From positions 1 through 33,834 of the IMG/VR virus record IMGVR_UViG_3300005613_000235: a DNA stretch of 33,834 bases; one strand, given 5' to 3'. This stretch comes from a virus. Both the position numbers and the translations under genes were made by a program. Position 1 is the first letter of the stretch; every line of letters starts with the position of its first letter. Positions 9,217-16,771 of this stretch are shown in pieces. The notes beneath the pieces are model-generated. The model had not been told where the DNA came from. It did not search any database and saw only the letters and a program-made list of their open reading frames with translations.

Positions 9217-10748
9217 TGGTCGAACAATTCAAAGAGTTATTTGCGGGTCTAGATATCGCCTATGGCGAATACTTTCTTGCAGGAACTCGGGATCAAAAAA
9301 CAGGTAAAGAAAAGGGGCAGGCGATAACCAAGCGTGCCCCTGTTACCTCAGAATTATTTCAAAGACATTTAAACGGAGAGATTAACTTAGGGATCATTCC
9401 GATCCGTCAAGACAATACATGTTCTTGGGGATGTATAGACGTAGATAAATATAACATAGATCATAAAAGTTTAATTGCAGTTATTCGTAATAGAAAATAT
9501 CCTTTAATTCCTTACCGATCTAAATCAGGAGGTATTCATTTATTTTTACATATTGACGGTACAGTTCCTGCTTCAGACATGATTGATAAACTCACTATTC
9601 TTGCATCAGATTTAGGTTTATCGAGTTGTGAAATTTTTCCAAAGCAAAGAGAAATCATGGTTCATAAAAATGATTTAGGTAACTGGTTAAACATTCCCTA
9701 TCAACAAGCTGCAAGGACAACGCGTTACGCAATGTATGATAATGGCCAAGGTGTTCCTATTACGGATTTAATTGAATTTGTAGCTAAATTTAAAGTTACA
9801 CCAGAAGAGTTTCACAACATTATTGTAGGGGGAGCCGAAGAACGGATGGAGGAGGGATTTGATCAGTTTCCACCTTGTTTACAAGCTTTAATTAGAAATG
9901 GGTGTTCAGATGGTTATAGAAATAATGCCTTAACCGCTTTTGCAACTTTAGCAAAAAAAAGAAATCCAGAGGGATGGCAAAAAGAAGTTTGGGATCGTAA
10001 CGATTCTTTTAATGAAGCATTACCGAGACAAGAAGTTCAAAATTTAATTAAACAATACGAGAAAAAAGATTATGCTTATAAGTGTGGAGACATGCCGATG
10101 AAGGGTCATTGTAACGCTTCTTTGTGCAAAGAACTTAAGTATGGAATAGATTCAGGTTCATACATTCCATCTATTGATTCATTTCAAAGATTAAAAACAA
10201 ATCCTCCTATCTATTTTTTAACGATTGGTAAAAGAACGGTAGAACTAAATGGTAAACAATTAAATCAACAACAACTATTATCTGAACAACTTTTTGATCA
10301 AGCAGATATTGTTTGGATGAAATTAAAAGATAAAGACTATAGAAAATTTTTAACACAACTTAAACAGATGCAACAAGACATTGAGGGATACGATGAGCAA
10401 ACCGAATCCGCAGAAGAATTTAAAGATACGATTATACAATTTACACAGGAGACCCAACAAGCAGATAATCCAACGCAAGTAGAAGCGGACATGTGGTATC
10501 TGCATAAAGATTCTATTGTATTTAAATATAAAACCTTTGAACGATTTGTAAAAAAGAACAATAAGTCTTTGAAGAAATTTGAAATTATTAATTTTTTGAA
10601 AAAGAATGGATGCGTAAAGAGAGAATATTATGACAAATTAAAACTTAAAAATATTTGGTATGTAGATAAAGTTGAACAACCCATTATAGAAAGGTCAAAT
10701 GTATTATTCAAGAGAGAGCGAGCGCCTTTTGAAGAACAAGACGGTTAA
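9216..10748 (+). CDS. Archaeo-eukaryotic-type (AEP) DNA primase
   Basis: A 510-aa protein. Catalytic motif I is GCIDVDKY (Asp75, Asp77), and the motif II region is SKSGGIHLFLHID (Ser104, His108). A third acidic position may lie near residue 140. Together these match AEP primases of the TOTE/primase-polymerase type. A following helical domain (roughly residues 210-310) looks like a PriCT-type domain and has a Cys cluster, YKCGDMPMKGHCNASLCKELKYGI split over residues 288-311, that could bind metal. The C-terminal 200 residues are helical without a helicase Walker motif, so this is a stand-alone primase and not a primase-helicase fusion. The start ATG overlaps the SSB stop; the 3' end overlaps the UvrD-like gene by 50 bp. 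Confidence 0.85.
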   Translation: MVEQFKELFAGLDIAYGEYFLAGTRDQKTGKEKGQAITKRAPVTSELFQRHLNGEINLGIIPIRQDNTCSWGCIDVDKYNIDHKSLIAVIRNRKYPLIPYRSKSGGIHLFLHIDGTVPASDMIDKLTILASDLGLSSCEIFPKQREIMVHKNDLGNWLNIPYQQAARTTRYAMYDNGQGVPITDLIEFVAKFKVTPEEFHNIIVGGAEERMEEGFDQFPPCLQALIRNGCSDGYRNNALTAFATLAKKRNPEGWQKEVWDRNDSFNEALPRQEVQNLIKQYEKKDYAYKCGDMPMKGHCNASLCKELKYGIDSGSYIPSIDSFQRLKTNPPIYFLTIGKRTVELNGKQLNQQQLLSEQLFDQADIVWMKLKDKDYRKFLTQLKQMQQDIEGYDEQTESAEEFKDTIIQFTQETQQADNPTQVEADMWYLHKDSIVFKYKTFERFVKKNNKSLKKFEIINFLKKNGCVKREYYDKLKLKNIWYVDKVEQPIIERSNVLFKRERAPFEEQDG

Positions 10749-12300
10749 GATTTTTGGTCCACCAGGTACAGGTAAAACAACATTACTTCTTAATCGGCTT
10801 GATAAATTGTTTTCAAGAGGAATTTTACCTTCACAGATTGCTTATCTTTCTTTTACCAATAAAGCAGTGGATGAAGCTAGAGACAGAGCCAGAAAAAGAT
10901 TCACAGATCTTAGTGATGAAGACATACGAAACTTTAGAACGATCCATAGTTTTTGCAGACAAGCTTTTAAAAAGAAGCCTGTTATTGATCCAGAAGTGGA
11001 CATGGTTGAATTTGCTCAAGCTTTAAACTTACCTAAACTAGGATTTGAAAAACATAATGGCATGACAGTTTGGAATGACTGGTCACTTAGAATATATGAC
11101 AAAGCACGTAATCGTATGATTGAACCTTTCCAACAATACAAAGAAGAAAAAGTTAAAAGAGCCGTGTGGCCTAAATTTAAATTAATTATTGAATCTTATG
11201 AAGAATATAAAAAAGACCACCGTGTAGATTTTACGGATATGTTAATTGAGTATTTAGAAAAGGGTGAAAGAGTTCCTTTAAAGGTTTTAATCGTAGACGA
11301 AGCTCAAGACTTAACTCCTTTACAATGGAGATTAGTTGAAAAATTAGCTGTAGACTCTGAGAAAGTATATTTAGCAGGAGACGATGATCAAGCTATTTAT
11401 GAATGGAATGGAGCGGATGTAGGTTTTTACGTTGAGTTTCCCGGCCGCAATAAAATATTATCTAAATCACACCGATTACCTTTAAAGATACATGATTTTT
11501 CTCAATACATTGCGCTTCATATTAAGAATAGAATACAGAAAGATTTTAAACCACAAAAAACAACTGGAGCTATTTTTACATATAACCGGTTGGTGGACAT
11601 CCCATTTAGAAAACCGGGAACATGGTTAATTTTAACAAGAACAAATGAAATAAAAAACGAAGTTAAGCATCACGCTAAAGAAATGGGATTATATTTTCAA
11701 GACACTAAAGGATCTAAATCTTTTGATATTAATAAATATAAAGCGATTAAATTGTGGACTAAATTAATGAATGGGGAGAGTATTGTTAAAGAAGATATTG
11801 GTATTTTATACACGTATATCAATGATATTGCTTACGGATGGAGGAGCATTGAGTCTAAAAAGTGGTTATCAATTCCTCATGACCAGTCTTTAACATATGA
11901 ATTTTTAAATACTTCATGTGGACTTGAAGCTGAAAAAGATCATTGGACAGCTGTTTTTGATAGAAATTTTGCAGATCGGGACAAATTATATTTTGAAAAT
12001 ATTTTAGAAGATGGTAGAGATATCCTTAATGAATCAAATATTATCATTGATACTATTCATTCTATTAAAGGAGGAGAGGCAGACCACGTGGTGTTATATG
12101 AAAAAAGTTGTTGGCCTGCTGATCTTAAATCAAAAGTCGGATTGGAACGATCATCAGAATACAGAGTATGGTATGTCGGCGCCACTCGGGCTAAACGAGA
12201 GTTACATCTTTTAAGATCTAATCATGAATACACATTTCCATTGTGTAAAATGTTTAGCGAACTAAAAAACATAAGGTATGAAAATGACAACAAAAAATGA
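10699..12300 (+). CDS. UvrD/Rep-like superfamily 1 helicase
   Basis: A 533-aa helicase with a full SF1 motif set: I GPPGTGKTT (20-28), Ia AYLSFTNKAVDEA (48-60), Ic FRTIHSF (79-85), II LIVDEAQD (197-204), III VYLAGDDDQAIYEWNGA (223-239), IV SKSHRLPLKIHDF, V DTIHSIKGGEADHVVL and VI VWYVGATRAKRELHLL. These enzymes unwind DNA 3'-5'; here it is the best candidate for the replicative or recombination helicase, since no DnaB-type gene is seen. The start ATG lies inside the primase gene and has an SD-like AGAAAGG 4 nt upstream. The 3' end overlaps the DUF3310 gene. Confidence 0.92.
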   Translation: MYYSRESERLLKNKTVKIFGPPGTGKTTLLLNRLDKLFSRGILPSQIAYLSFTNKAVDEARDRARKRFTDLSDEDIRNFRTIHSFCRQAFKKKPVIDPEVDMVEFAQALNLPKLGFEKHNGMTVWNDWSLRIYDKARNRMIEPFQQYKEEKVKRAVWPKFKLIIESYEEYKKDHRVDFTDMLIEYLEKGERVPLKVLIVDEAQDLTPLQWRLVEKLAVDSEKVYLAGDDDQAIYEWNGADVGFYVEFPGRNKILSKSHRLPLKIHDFSQYIALHIKNRIQKDFKPQKTTGAIFTYNRLVDIPFRKPGTWLILTRTNEIKNEVKHHAKEMGLYFQDTKGSKSFDINKYKAIKLWTKLMNGESIVKEDIGILYTYINDIAYGWRSIESKKWLSIPHDQSLTYEFLNTSCGLEAEKDHWTAVFDRNFADRDKLYFENILEDGRDILNESNIIIDTIHSIKGGEADHVVLYEKSCWPADLKSKVGLERSSEYRVWYVGATRAKRELHLLRSNHEYTFPLCKMFSELKNIRYENDNKK

Positions 12301-12544
12301 CTTTAAGACAGTATTTCCAGATACTTATCAGGTTGATGGAGATCATTATGTAAAATTAAAAATTCAACCTTTTGAATATTCAAGGATGAATGGTTTTAAT
12401 GTTACTCAATCTAACATTATCAAATATGCTTCACGTTTATATAATCATCCCGATGGTCCAAGAAGTATGTTAGAAAAAATTAAACATTATTGCGATCTTG
12501 AGATTCAATATTTAAAGGTAAATAAGAATGACACATCAGATTAA
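12284..12544 (+). CDS. DUF3310-family protein
   Basis: An 86-aa protein with the DUF3310 pattern: YQVDGDHYVKLKIQPFEY, then NIIKYASRLYNHP and a C-terminal LEKIKHYCDLEIQYL. Members are widespread in phages beside replication genes and are sometimes labelled nucleotide-kinase-like; the activity is not established. ATG 12284 is preferred to the in-frame ATG at 12278 because AAGG (12273-12276) is 7 nt from it but too close to the first. Both ends overlap neighbours (helicase and polymerase), giving tight translational coupling. Confidence 0.87.
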   Translation: MTTKNDFKTVFPDTYQVDGDHYVKLKIQPFEYSRMNGFNVTQSNIIKYASRLYNHPDGPRSMLEKIKHYCDLEIQYLKVNKNDTSD

Positions 12545-14402
12545 TTTTGTATTTAAAGAATCAGATTGGAAGACCCCTACCTCTTTTCCTAATTTAAAAG
12601 ATGCAAAAGAAATAGCGATAGATTTAGAAACTAAAGATCCAAACATTAAAAATAAAGGACCAGGTTGGCCTACAAATGATGGTAACATTATAGGGGTTTC
12701 AGTAGCTGCAGAGGGTTTCAATGGTTATTACCCTATCGCTCATGAATCGGGATCTAACATGGATTATAAAACCGTTTTAGATTGGGTACAGGAAATTTGT
12801 AACGGGCCTGGTGATAAAATATTTCATAACGCCCACTACGATGTCGGTTGGCTAAGAGCTCATGGAATAAGAATTAAACAAGGTAGAATTATTGATACGA
12901 TGATTGCATCTGCTTTGGTTGATGAAAATAGATTCTCATATTCTTTAAATGCTTTGGCTTATGACTGGTTAGGTGAAACTAAATCTGAAAAAGAATTAAG
13001 AGACTCTGCTGCAGAGTGGGGAGTTGATGCAAAAGGGGAAATGTATAAACTTCCAGCTCAGTATGTAGGTTTTTACGCAGAACAAGATTCTGCTTTAACT
13101 TTAAAGTTATGGCAGTATTTAAAAATTAAAATAGAAAAAGAATCTTTAAAAGATATTTTTGAATTAGAGTGCGATGTCTTTCATGTACTTCATGAAATGA
13201 TGGCTAAAGGAATAAAAGTAGATTTGGATCAAGCTCACCAGTTGAAAAAAGAATTTATAGCACGTGAGAAACAATTACTTTTTGAAATAAAACAAGAGGC
13301 AGGAGTTGATATTGATATTTTCGCTGCAAGGTCTATTGCTAAAGCTTTTGATAAATTAAAAATTAAATACCCGTTAACAGAAAAATCAAAAGAACCTAGT
13401 TTTACAGCTAACTGGCTTTTAAATTGTGAACATAAAATTGCCAAATTAATTCGAGAGGCAAGAGAGACCCATAAATTTCACGCTACTTTTATTGATTCCG
13501 TGTTTAAATTCACACATAATGGACGTATTCATGCCTCAATTAACCAATTACGGGGAGAGGGTGGAGGAACCGTTTCAGGTAGATTAAGCTACAATAATCC
13601 TAATTTACAACAAATACCAGCTAGAAATCTAGAATTTGGTCCTAAAATAAGATCTTTATTTAAGCCCGATAACGGCATGCAATGGGGTAGTTTTGATTAT
13701 TCTCAGCAAGAACCTAGGATAGTGGTGCATTATGCCGTTTCCATAGGCTATGAGGGCGCTGGAGAGCTTTTAAAGGCCTATCAGAAGGAAGATGCTGATT
13801 TCCATCAAACAGTAGCTGAAATGGCTGATATACCCCGTACACAGGCTAAAACAATCAATTTAGGACTATTTTATGGTATGGGAGTTAAGAAATTAGCTAG
13901 AGAGCTAGGTATATCGCAAGAAGATGCGGATCAAATTTTAAACAAATATAATACCAGAGTACCTTTCGTAAAACAATTGGCTAGAAGATGTATGGATTCA
14001 GCTGAAAAATATGGGTCTGTGAGGACTTTAAAAGGCAGAAGATGCCGATTTGATCTTTGGGAACCTCAAGCTTGGGGCCTACATAAAGCTGTGCCTTACG
14101 ATCAGGCCGTCGAAAAATACGGTAAAAATGCAATCAAAAGATCTGGGACATTTAAATCTTTGAATCGATTAATACAAGGATCCGCTGCGGATCAAGTTAA
14201 AGTTGCAATGGTACAGTGTTTTAAAAATGGATTTTTACCCCTACTTCAAATACATGATGAACTGTGTTTTAATGTAAGACCGGGAGATAAAGATATCGGA
14301 GACATAAAACATATTATGGAAAATTGTATCAAAGAATTAAAAGTACCATCTAAAGTAGATGTAGAAACGGGAGCAAGTTGGGGTGAGTGTAAAAAATTAT
14401 AA
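12528..14402 (+). CDS. polA: DNA polymerase, family A (with 3'-5' exonuclease)
   Basis: A 624-aa replicative polymerase. The exonuclease domain has Exo I DLE (Asp32, Glu34), Exo II NAHYD (101-105) and Exo III YAEQD (Tyr183, Asp187). The polymerase domain has motif A FDYSQQEPR (Asp390), motif B RTQAKTINLGLFYGMG (Lys441, Tyr449) and motif C QIHDE (574-578). There is no 5'-3' exonuclease domain, as usual in phages. Leu445 occupies the place of E. coli Pol I Phe762. The start overlaps the DUF3310 gene by 17 bp. All catalytic residues appear present, so the enzyme should be active. Confidence 0.96.
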   Translation: MTHQINFVFKESDWKTPTSFPNLKDAKEIAIDLETKDPNIKNKGPGWPTNDGNIIGVSVAAEGFNGYYPIAHESGSNMDYKTVLDWVQEICNGPGDKIFHNAHYDVGWLRAHGIRIKQGRIIDTMIASALVDENRFSYSLNALAYDWLGETKSEKELRDSAAEWGVDAKGEMYKLPAQYVGFYAEQDSALTLKLWQYLKIKIEKESLKDIFELECDVFHVLHEMMAKGIKVDLDQAHQLKKEFIAREKQLLFEIKQEAGVDIDIFAARSIAKAFDKLKIKYPLTEKSKEPSFTANWLLNCEHKIAKLIREARETHKFHATFIDSVFKFTHNGRIHASINQLRGEGGGTVSGRLSYNNPNLQQIPARNLEFGPKIRSLFKPDNGMQWGSFDYSQQEPRIVVHYAVSIGYEGAGELLKAYQKEDADFHQTVAEMADIPRTQAKTINLGLFYGMGVKKLARELGISQEDADQILNKYNTRVPFVKQLARRCMDSAEKYGSVRTLKGRRCRFDLWEPQAWGLHKAVPYDQAVEKYGKNAIKRSGTFKSLNRLIQGSAADQVKVAMVQCFKNGFLPLLQIHDELCFNVRPGDKDIGDIKHIMENCIKELKVPSKVDVETGASWGECKKL

Positions 14403-14598
14403 CGAAGAAGATACTTTAAATTTAGGGATGTGTCCTCATTGTTTGGACTTCACCAGATTTAAAATTGTAGATGAATCTAAGAGTAAAGACATTTTAAAGT
14501 GTATGATTTGTATGAAAGATGTAAAACAATACAAAAACGGAAGGATACATTATGAAAAAGTCACAGAGCCCTACCGAGACGAGCCATTCGAAATGTAA
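14383..14598 (+). CDS. Small zinc-ribbon protein
   Basis: A 71-aa protein starting with GTG inside the polymerase 3' end (20-bp overlap), with GGAG about 8 nt upstream. Two CxxC knuckles are visible, CPHC (17-20) and CMIC (40-43), an arrangement for one zinc ribbon. Likely a nucleic-acid or protein-binding adaptor; no family recognised. The next zinc-ribbon gene overlaps its end in another frame. Confidence 0.7.
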   Translation: MSVKNYNEEDTLNLGMCPHCLDFTRFKIVDESKSKDILKCMICMKDVKQYKNGRIHYEKVTEPYRDEPFEM

Positions 14599-14725
14599 AA
14601 ACTGTAATTACCCTACAGATAATATGTGTCTCAAATGTAGAAAGCGAAAGGTAGACGTATTGCACGAACATTATTGGTTCTGTGCATCATGCACACTTGA
14701 AATACAAAAAAGATCTTCGCGTTAA
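14552..14725 (+). CDS. Small three-knuckle zinc-binding protein
   Basis: A 57-aa ORF with three CxxC pairs, CKNC (15-18), CLKC (26-29) and CASC (44-47), plus nearby His residues. The ATG at 14552 is preceded by GGAAGGA about 6 nt upstream. Starts within the preceding zinc-ribbon gene and ends so that its TAA overlaps the TAA of the convergent minus-strand gene (14722-14725). The regular Cys spacing argues against a random ORF. Function unknown; probably a zinc finger. Confidence 0.6.
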   Translation: MKKSQSPTETSHSKCKNCNYPTDNMCLKCRKRKVDVLHEHYWFCASCTLEIQKRSSR

Positions 14726-14943
14726 GCGTAATTAAAATTCAAAAAATCGTCTTGAAAATTTAATGGATCGTATTTTGCATTTGTGTCAGATATAGAAACA
14801 AGTTGTCTTCTGCAATCTCTGATTTCCTCATGAATTGCATTCATCTCTGGAGTAACTTTGTTGTTCTCTAAGAACAACCTGTTCCATTTTGATTCTAACT
14901 CCATTTTCCTAGTTAGAATCTGGTTTGGATTGTACATTATCAT
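14722..14943 (-). CDS. Small helical hypothetical protein
   Basis: About 73 aa. The frame is open further up to 14955, but GAGGAG sits inside that extension, 4 nt before the ATG at 14943 (11 nt before a further ATG at 14937), so 14943 is preferred. Sequence has a charged helix (KMELESKWNRLFLENN, EIRDCRRQLVS), suggesting a coiled coil or dimer. Overlaps the 3' end of the upstream minus gene by 35 bp and forms a two-gene minus operon with it. Unknown function. Confidence 0.6.
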   Translation of the reverse strand: MIMYNPNQILTRKMELESKWNRLFLENNKVTPEMNAIHEEIRDCRRQLVSISDTNAKYDPLNFQDDFLNFNYA

Positions 14944-15127
14944 CCAACTCCTCATAGGTTGTAAGGGGCCCTACATGACTGCCTAAAAAACCTTCATAGG
15001 CGACCTGGATATCACCCTCGTTTAACTTATTTATGTACTCATTTTGAGCTGTTTCATCATCTTTAGCTTTAAATACCGAAGTGATCCGGTATCCGAGATA
15101 ACGAGAAACAAACTTATATAAGTTCAT
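14909..15127 (-). CDS. Small hypothetical protein, probably leaderless
   Basis: A 72-aa protein beginning MNLYKFVSRYLGYRITSVFKAKDDETAQNEY (given in parts: MNLYKFVSRYLGY, then RITSVFKAKDDETA), which looks like a small alpha/beta protein. No SD precedes the ATG. Instead a good promoter (TTGACA-N15-TATAAA) ends 8 nt upstream, so transcription should start at about the ATG itself. Promoter spacer contains ATCCCAT. Function unknown. Confidence 0.65.
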   Translation of the reverse strand: MNLYKFVSRYLGYRITSVFKAKDDETAQNEYINKLNEGDIQVAYEGFLGSHVGPLTTYEELDDNVQSKPDSN

Positions 15128-15162
15128 AAGAATAATTTATAGATTATGGGATGATTTGTCAA
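15128..15162 (-). promoter_or_regulatory. Promoter of minus-strand gene 14909-15127 with ATCCCAT word
   Basis: Read on the minus strand: TTGACA (15162-15157), 15-nt spacer with ATCCCAT (15152-15146), TATAAA (15141-15136), then 8 nt to the ATG at 15127. Both hexamers are close to the sigma-70 consensus. Confidence 0.6.
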
Positions 15163-15386
15163 CCTCTAGATTCACCTGATGGTATACATTGATATTCCAA
15201 TGTTTTAATCTCTAAGTTATTGATTTTAGCTTGTTTTTTAAGAAATAAAGAATGCCTAATCATCATGTCTTCACACTCTTCAAGGCTTACGGATTTCGGG
15301 TGCCAGAAATCTTTACAGAAAACTTGATTATTGTCGTAAGGGGAGCTTACACATAGACTTCCAAATAAAATAAATAATTTAAGCAT
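15159..15386 (-). CDS. Small secreted/periplasmic Cys-containing protein
   Basis: A 75-aa protein with a short signal-peptide-like N-terminus (MLKLFILFGSLCVSS) and a polar mature part with three Cys (CKDFW, ECEDM, YQCIP) that could form disulfides. The Cys in the signal region lacks a proper lipobox (Leu at -1), so a lipoprotein is doubtful. No SD; a TTGTCA-N15-GATAAG promoter ends 7 nt from the ATG. Exported phage proteins of this size may affect the cell envelope or superinfection; that is speculation. Confidence 0.62.
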   Translation of the reverse strand: MLKLFILFGSLCVSSPYDNNQVFCKDFWHPKSVSLEECEDMMIRHSLFLKKQAKINNLEIKTLEYQCIPSGESRG

Positions 15387-15393
15387 ACCTGAA

Positions 15394-15441
15394 CTTATCT
15401 TTTAAATAATCATTTGACAATAACATTTGAATCACTATTAT
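15394..15441. promoter_or_regulatory. Divergent promoters sharing the -35 region
   Basis: Plus: TTGACA (15414-15419), 16-nt spacer, TATTAT (15436-15441), then 8 nt to ATG 15450. Minus: TTGTCA (15420-15415), 15-nt spacer, GATAAG (15399-15394), then 7 nt to the ATG at 15386. The two -35 boxes overlap, so RNA polymerase could occupy only one at a time. A TGGGATAT word follows at 15444-15451. Confidence 0.55.
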
Positions 15442-15449
15442 CGTGGGAT

Positions 15450-15719
15450 ATGAAAAAAATGGTAGATCCAGCATTGCAAGTTTCTAGCGATGTAACAATA
15501 GGTGGTTCATATGAAGATGCTAAATCTTTAGATGAGTTTCACATAGAAACGTTCACAGTTCAATTTGATAAGAGAGAAAAATCTTTAAAATTGTTTCATA
15601 ACTCACACGAAAAATTTAATATTTTTTCTGAAACTTTTATGAACTTGGAAGATAATTTTATCTCTATCGGCAATTTAATCACGGAGGAATTTAAAAAATG
15701 GCTGAAACAAAAAAACTAG
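15450..15719 (+). CDS. Small hypothetical protein, probably leaderless
   Basis: 89 aa from the ATG at 15450. The frame is open upstream to a TTG at 15414, but that TTG is the -35 box of its promoter, so the longer start is rejected. No SD is present and the start codon lies 8 nt past the -10. The protein has a beta-rich N-terminus (VDPALQVSSDVTIGG) and a region FHIETFTVQFDKREKSLKLFH, suggesting a small beta domain. Overlaps the next gene by 22 bp. Function unknown. Confidence 0.65.
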   Translation: MKKMVDPALQVSSDVTIGGSYEDAKSLDEFHIETFTVQFDKREKSLKLFHNSHEKFNIFSETFMNLEDNFISIGNLITEEFKKWLKQKN

Positions 15720-16006
15720 TAATAACTTTAGAAGACTCTCCCGAAATGATTAAGTTTTGGGATCATGAAATCATGCAGTTCATGAATTGGAAACATGAAT
15801 TGTTAGAGGAGTATGTCAAAATGTTTCCTGAAGTTAAGGAGAATTATTTTAAACGTAAAAAGATCACCGAGTCAAGATACGCTGCATCCACGTACAAGCC
15901 TTGTACGATACGGGTTACGCAACAAGAATGGCTTGATGAACTTGAAAGGAGAGCAAAATGGGAAGAACACGATCCCGAGTTAAATCCAAAAATAGATCGA
16001 ATTTAG
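15698..16006 (+). CDS. Hypothetical protein (102 aa)
   Basis: Strong SD GGAGG (15682-15686) about 11 nt before ATG, inside the previous gene. Starts MAETKKLVITLEDSPEM and continues as a helical, aromatic-rich segment (IMQFMNWKHELLEEYVKMF) with a C-terminal IRVTQQEWLDELERRAKW. No family recognised. It is part of a chain of overlapping genes from 15450 to 16382 that is likely one transcript. Confidence 0.72.
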   Translation: MAETKKLVITLEDSPEMIKFWDHEIMQFMNWKHELLEEYVKMFPEVKENYFKRKKITESRYAASTYKPCTIRVTQQEWLDELERRAKWEEHDPELNPKIDRI

Positions 16007-16149
16007 TTTTGGATGGGTATTATTATAATGGATATAAGGACATAACTTATATGCTTTATAAAAACAGAGAAGGTGATTCAATCATGGAAATAAAAGAAGG
16101 TCGTTATCCAATTATAAAACACAAAGGAGAAAATAAGTCATGGATATAA
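15958..16149 (+). CDS. Small basic hypothetical protein (63 aa)
   Basis: ATG preceded by AAGGAG with 6-nt spacing, within the end of the previous gene. Basic N-terminus (GRTRSRVKSKNRSN) and a Tyr-rich middle (GYYYNGYKDITYMLY). Ends 10 bp into the next gene. The good SD argues that it is translated; function unknown. Confidence 0.6.
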   Translation: MGRTRSRVKSKNRSNLVLDGYYYNGYKDITYMLYKNREGDSIMEIKEGRYPIIKHKGENKSWI

Positions 16150-16382
16150 GTAAATGGAAATCAGTCGCAATACGTCATGATACCTGGAAAGTGATTCGCG
16201 CTTTAGGGATTAAAGACGAGCGGAAACCAGTAGAAGTCGTAGCTTTATTGGTCCGTAAAGACATTGAAAGAAGAGCAGATCTAAAGGGAATGTCCCCTGA
16301 AAAATACATTGAAAGGCTCTTTTCACAAGTCGAAAAGCATAAATCGTTCAATAAAACCGTAAACGGAAAACAAAAAAAATAG
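16140..16382 (+). CDS. Ribbon-helix-helix-like small protein (candidate DNA-binding regulator)
   Basis: 80 aa. The N-terminal pattern WKSVAIRHDTWKVIRAL followed by KPVEVVALLVRKDIERRA fits a beta-strand plus two helices, the layout of Arc/MetJ (RHH) repressors: alternating polar residues in the strand, a turn, then a second amphipathic helix. The C-terminus is basic (KSFNKTVNGKQKK). SD AAGGAG lies about 10 nt upstream. If it is an RHH protein, it is the best regulator candidate in the window for the repeated ATGGGAT word. The fold assignment is by pattern only. Confidence 0.6.
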   Translation: MDISKWKSVAIRHDTWKVIRALGIKDERKPVEVVALLVRKDIERRADLKGMSPEKYIERLFSQVEKHKSFNKTVNGKQKK

Positions 16383-16461
16383 TTGCATATGTTACCAATT
16401 TCAACTAAATATAAACCAAAGCGCAATCGCGCGGTCACACACCAGCACGTATACTGAGCAC

Positions 16462-16542
16462 ATGGATCACGACATACATTTATGGCAATATGTGTTTGCT
16501 TTTAGTGTTGTCTTAATTTGGTTTATATTTAGGAAATGGTAA
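16462..16542 (+). CDS. 26-aa single-helix membrane miniprotein
   Basis: Encodes MDHDIHLWQYVFAFSVVLIW (first 20 residues) followed by FIFRKW. Residues 8-23 are one hydrophobic helix with a basic end, oriented by the acidic N-terminus. A TATACT box (16450-16455) lies 6 nt before the ATG, with no SD and no good -35. Stop overlaps the next ATG by 7 bp. Too short to be sure it is expressed. Confidence 0.4.
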   Translation: MDHDIHLWQYVFAFSVVLIWFIFRKW

Positions 16543-16760
16543 CGATAGATAAAGAATTAGAAGATGCATTAAAATTAATTGCATCTAAAACAAATTTTGA
16601 AGAATACAACAGTATTAAAACTGTTATGTTTGGTCTATACGCAGGCTGTACTTATGGTTTCCCAGAGTACGGCATGGAATTTTTACATTACCTAGATCGT
16701 AAATATCAAGAGTCACGTAAAGAACTTGCGGAGCAAAGAGGTTTACGTGTCGTAAAGTAA
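16536..16760 (+). CDS. Small hypothetical protein (74 aa)
   Basis: Begins MVTIDKELEDALKLIASKT, then a mixed segment with FGLYAGCTYGFPEYGMEF and a charged C-terminal helix (RKYQESRKELAEQRG). Its ATG overlaps the miniprotein stop, so translation is probably coupled; the AGGA at 16531 is too close for a normal SD. The gap 16383-16461 upstream holds no other gene that I can support. Function unknown. Confidence 0.65.
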   Translation: MVTIDKELEDALKLIASKTNFEEYNSIKTVMFGLYAGCTYGFPEYGMEFLHYLDRKYQESRKELAEQRGLRVVK

Positions 16761-16768
16761 ATTATAAT
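16742..16768 (+). promoter_or_regulatory. Promoter for structured leader and gene 16836
   Basis: TTTACG (16742-16747), 15-nt spacer and a perfect TATAAT (16763-16768), inside the end of the preceding gene. The predicted start is near 16775, at the base of the hairpin described next. Confidence 0.5.
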
Positions 16769-16771
16769 TAC

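Noticed and set aside
10754-11026. 90-codon plus-strand ORF within the UvrD-like gene
   Set aside because: Shadow of motifs I to Ic in another frame.
15414-15449. TTG-initiated extension of gene 15450-15719
   Set aside because: The TTG is the -35 hexamer of the promoter; the 12-residue extension covers the -10 and has no SD.
16383-16461. Possible tRNA or structured RNA in the gap before miniprotein 16462
   Set aside because: No cloverleaf or CCA-like end; only a short GC stretch (gcgcaatcgcgcg) and a TATACT box.
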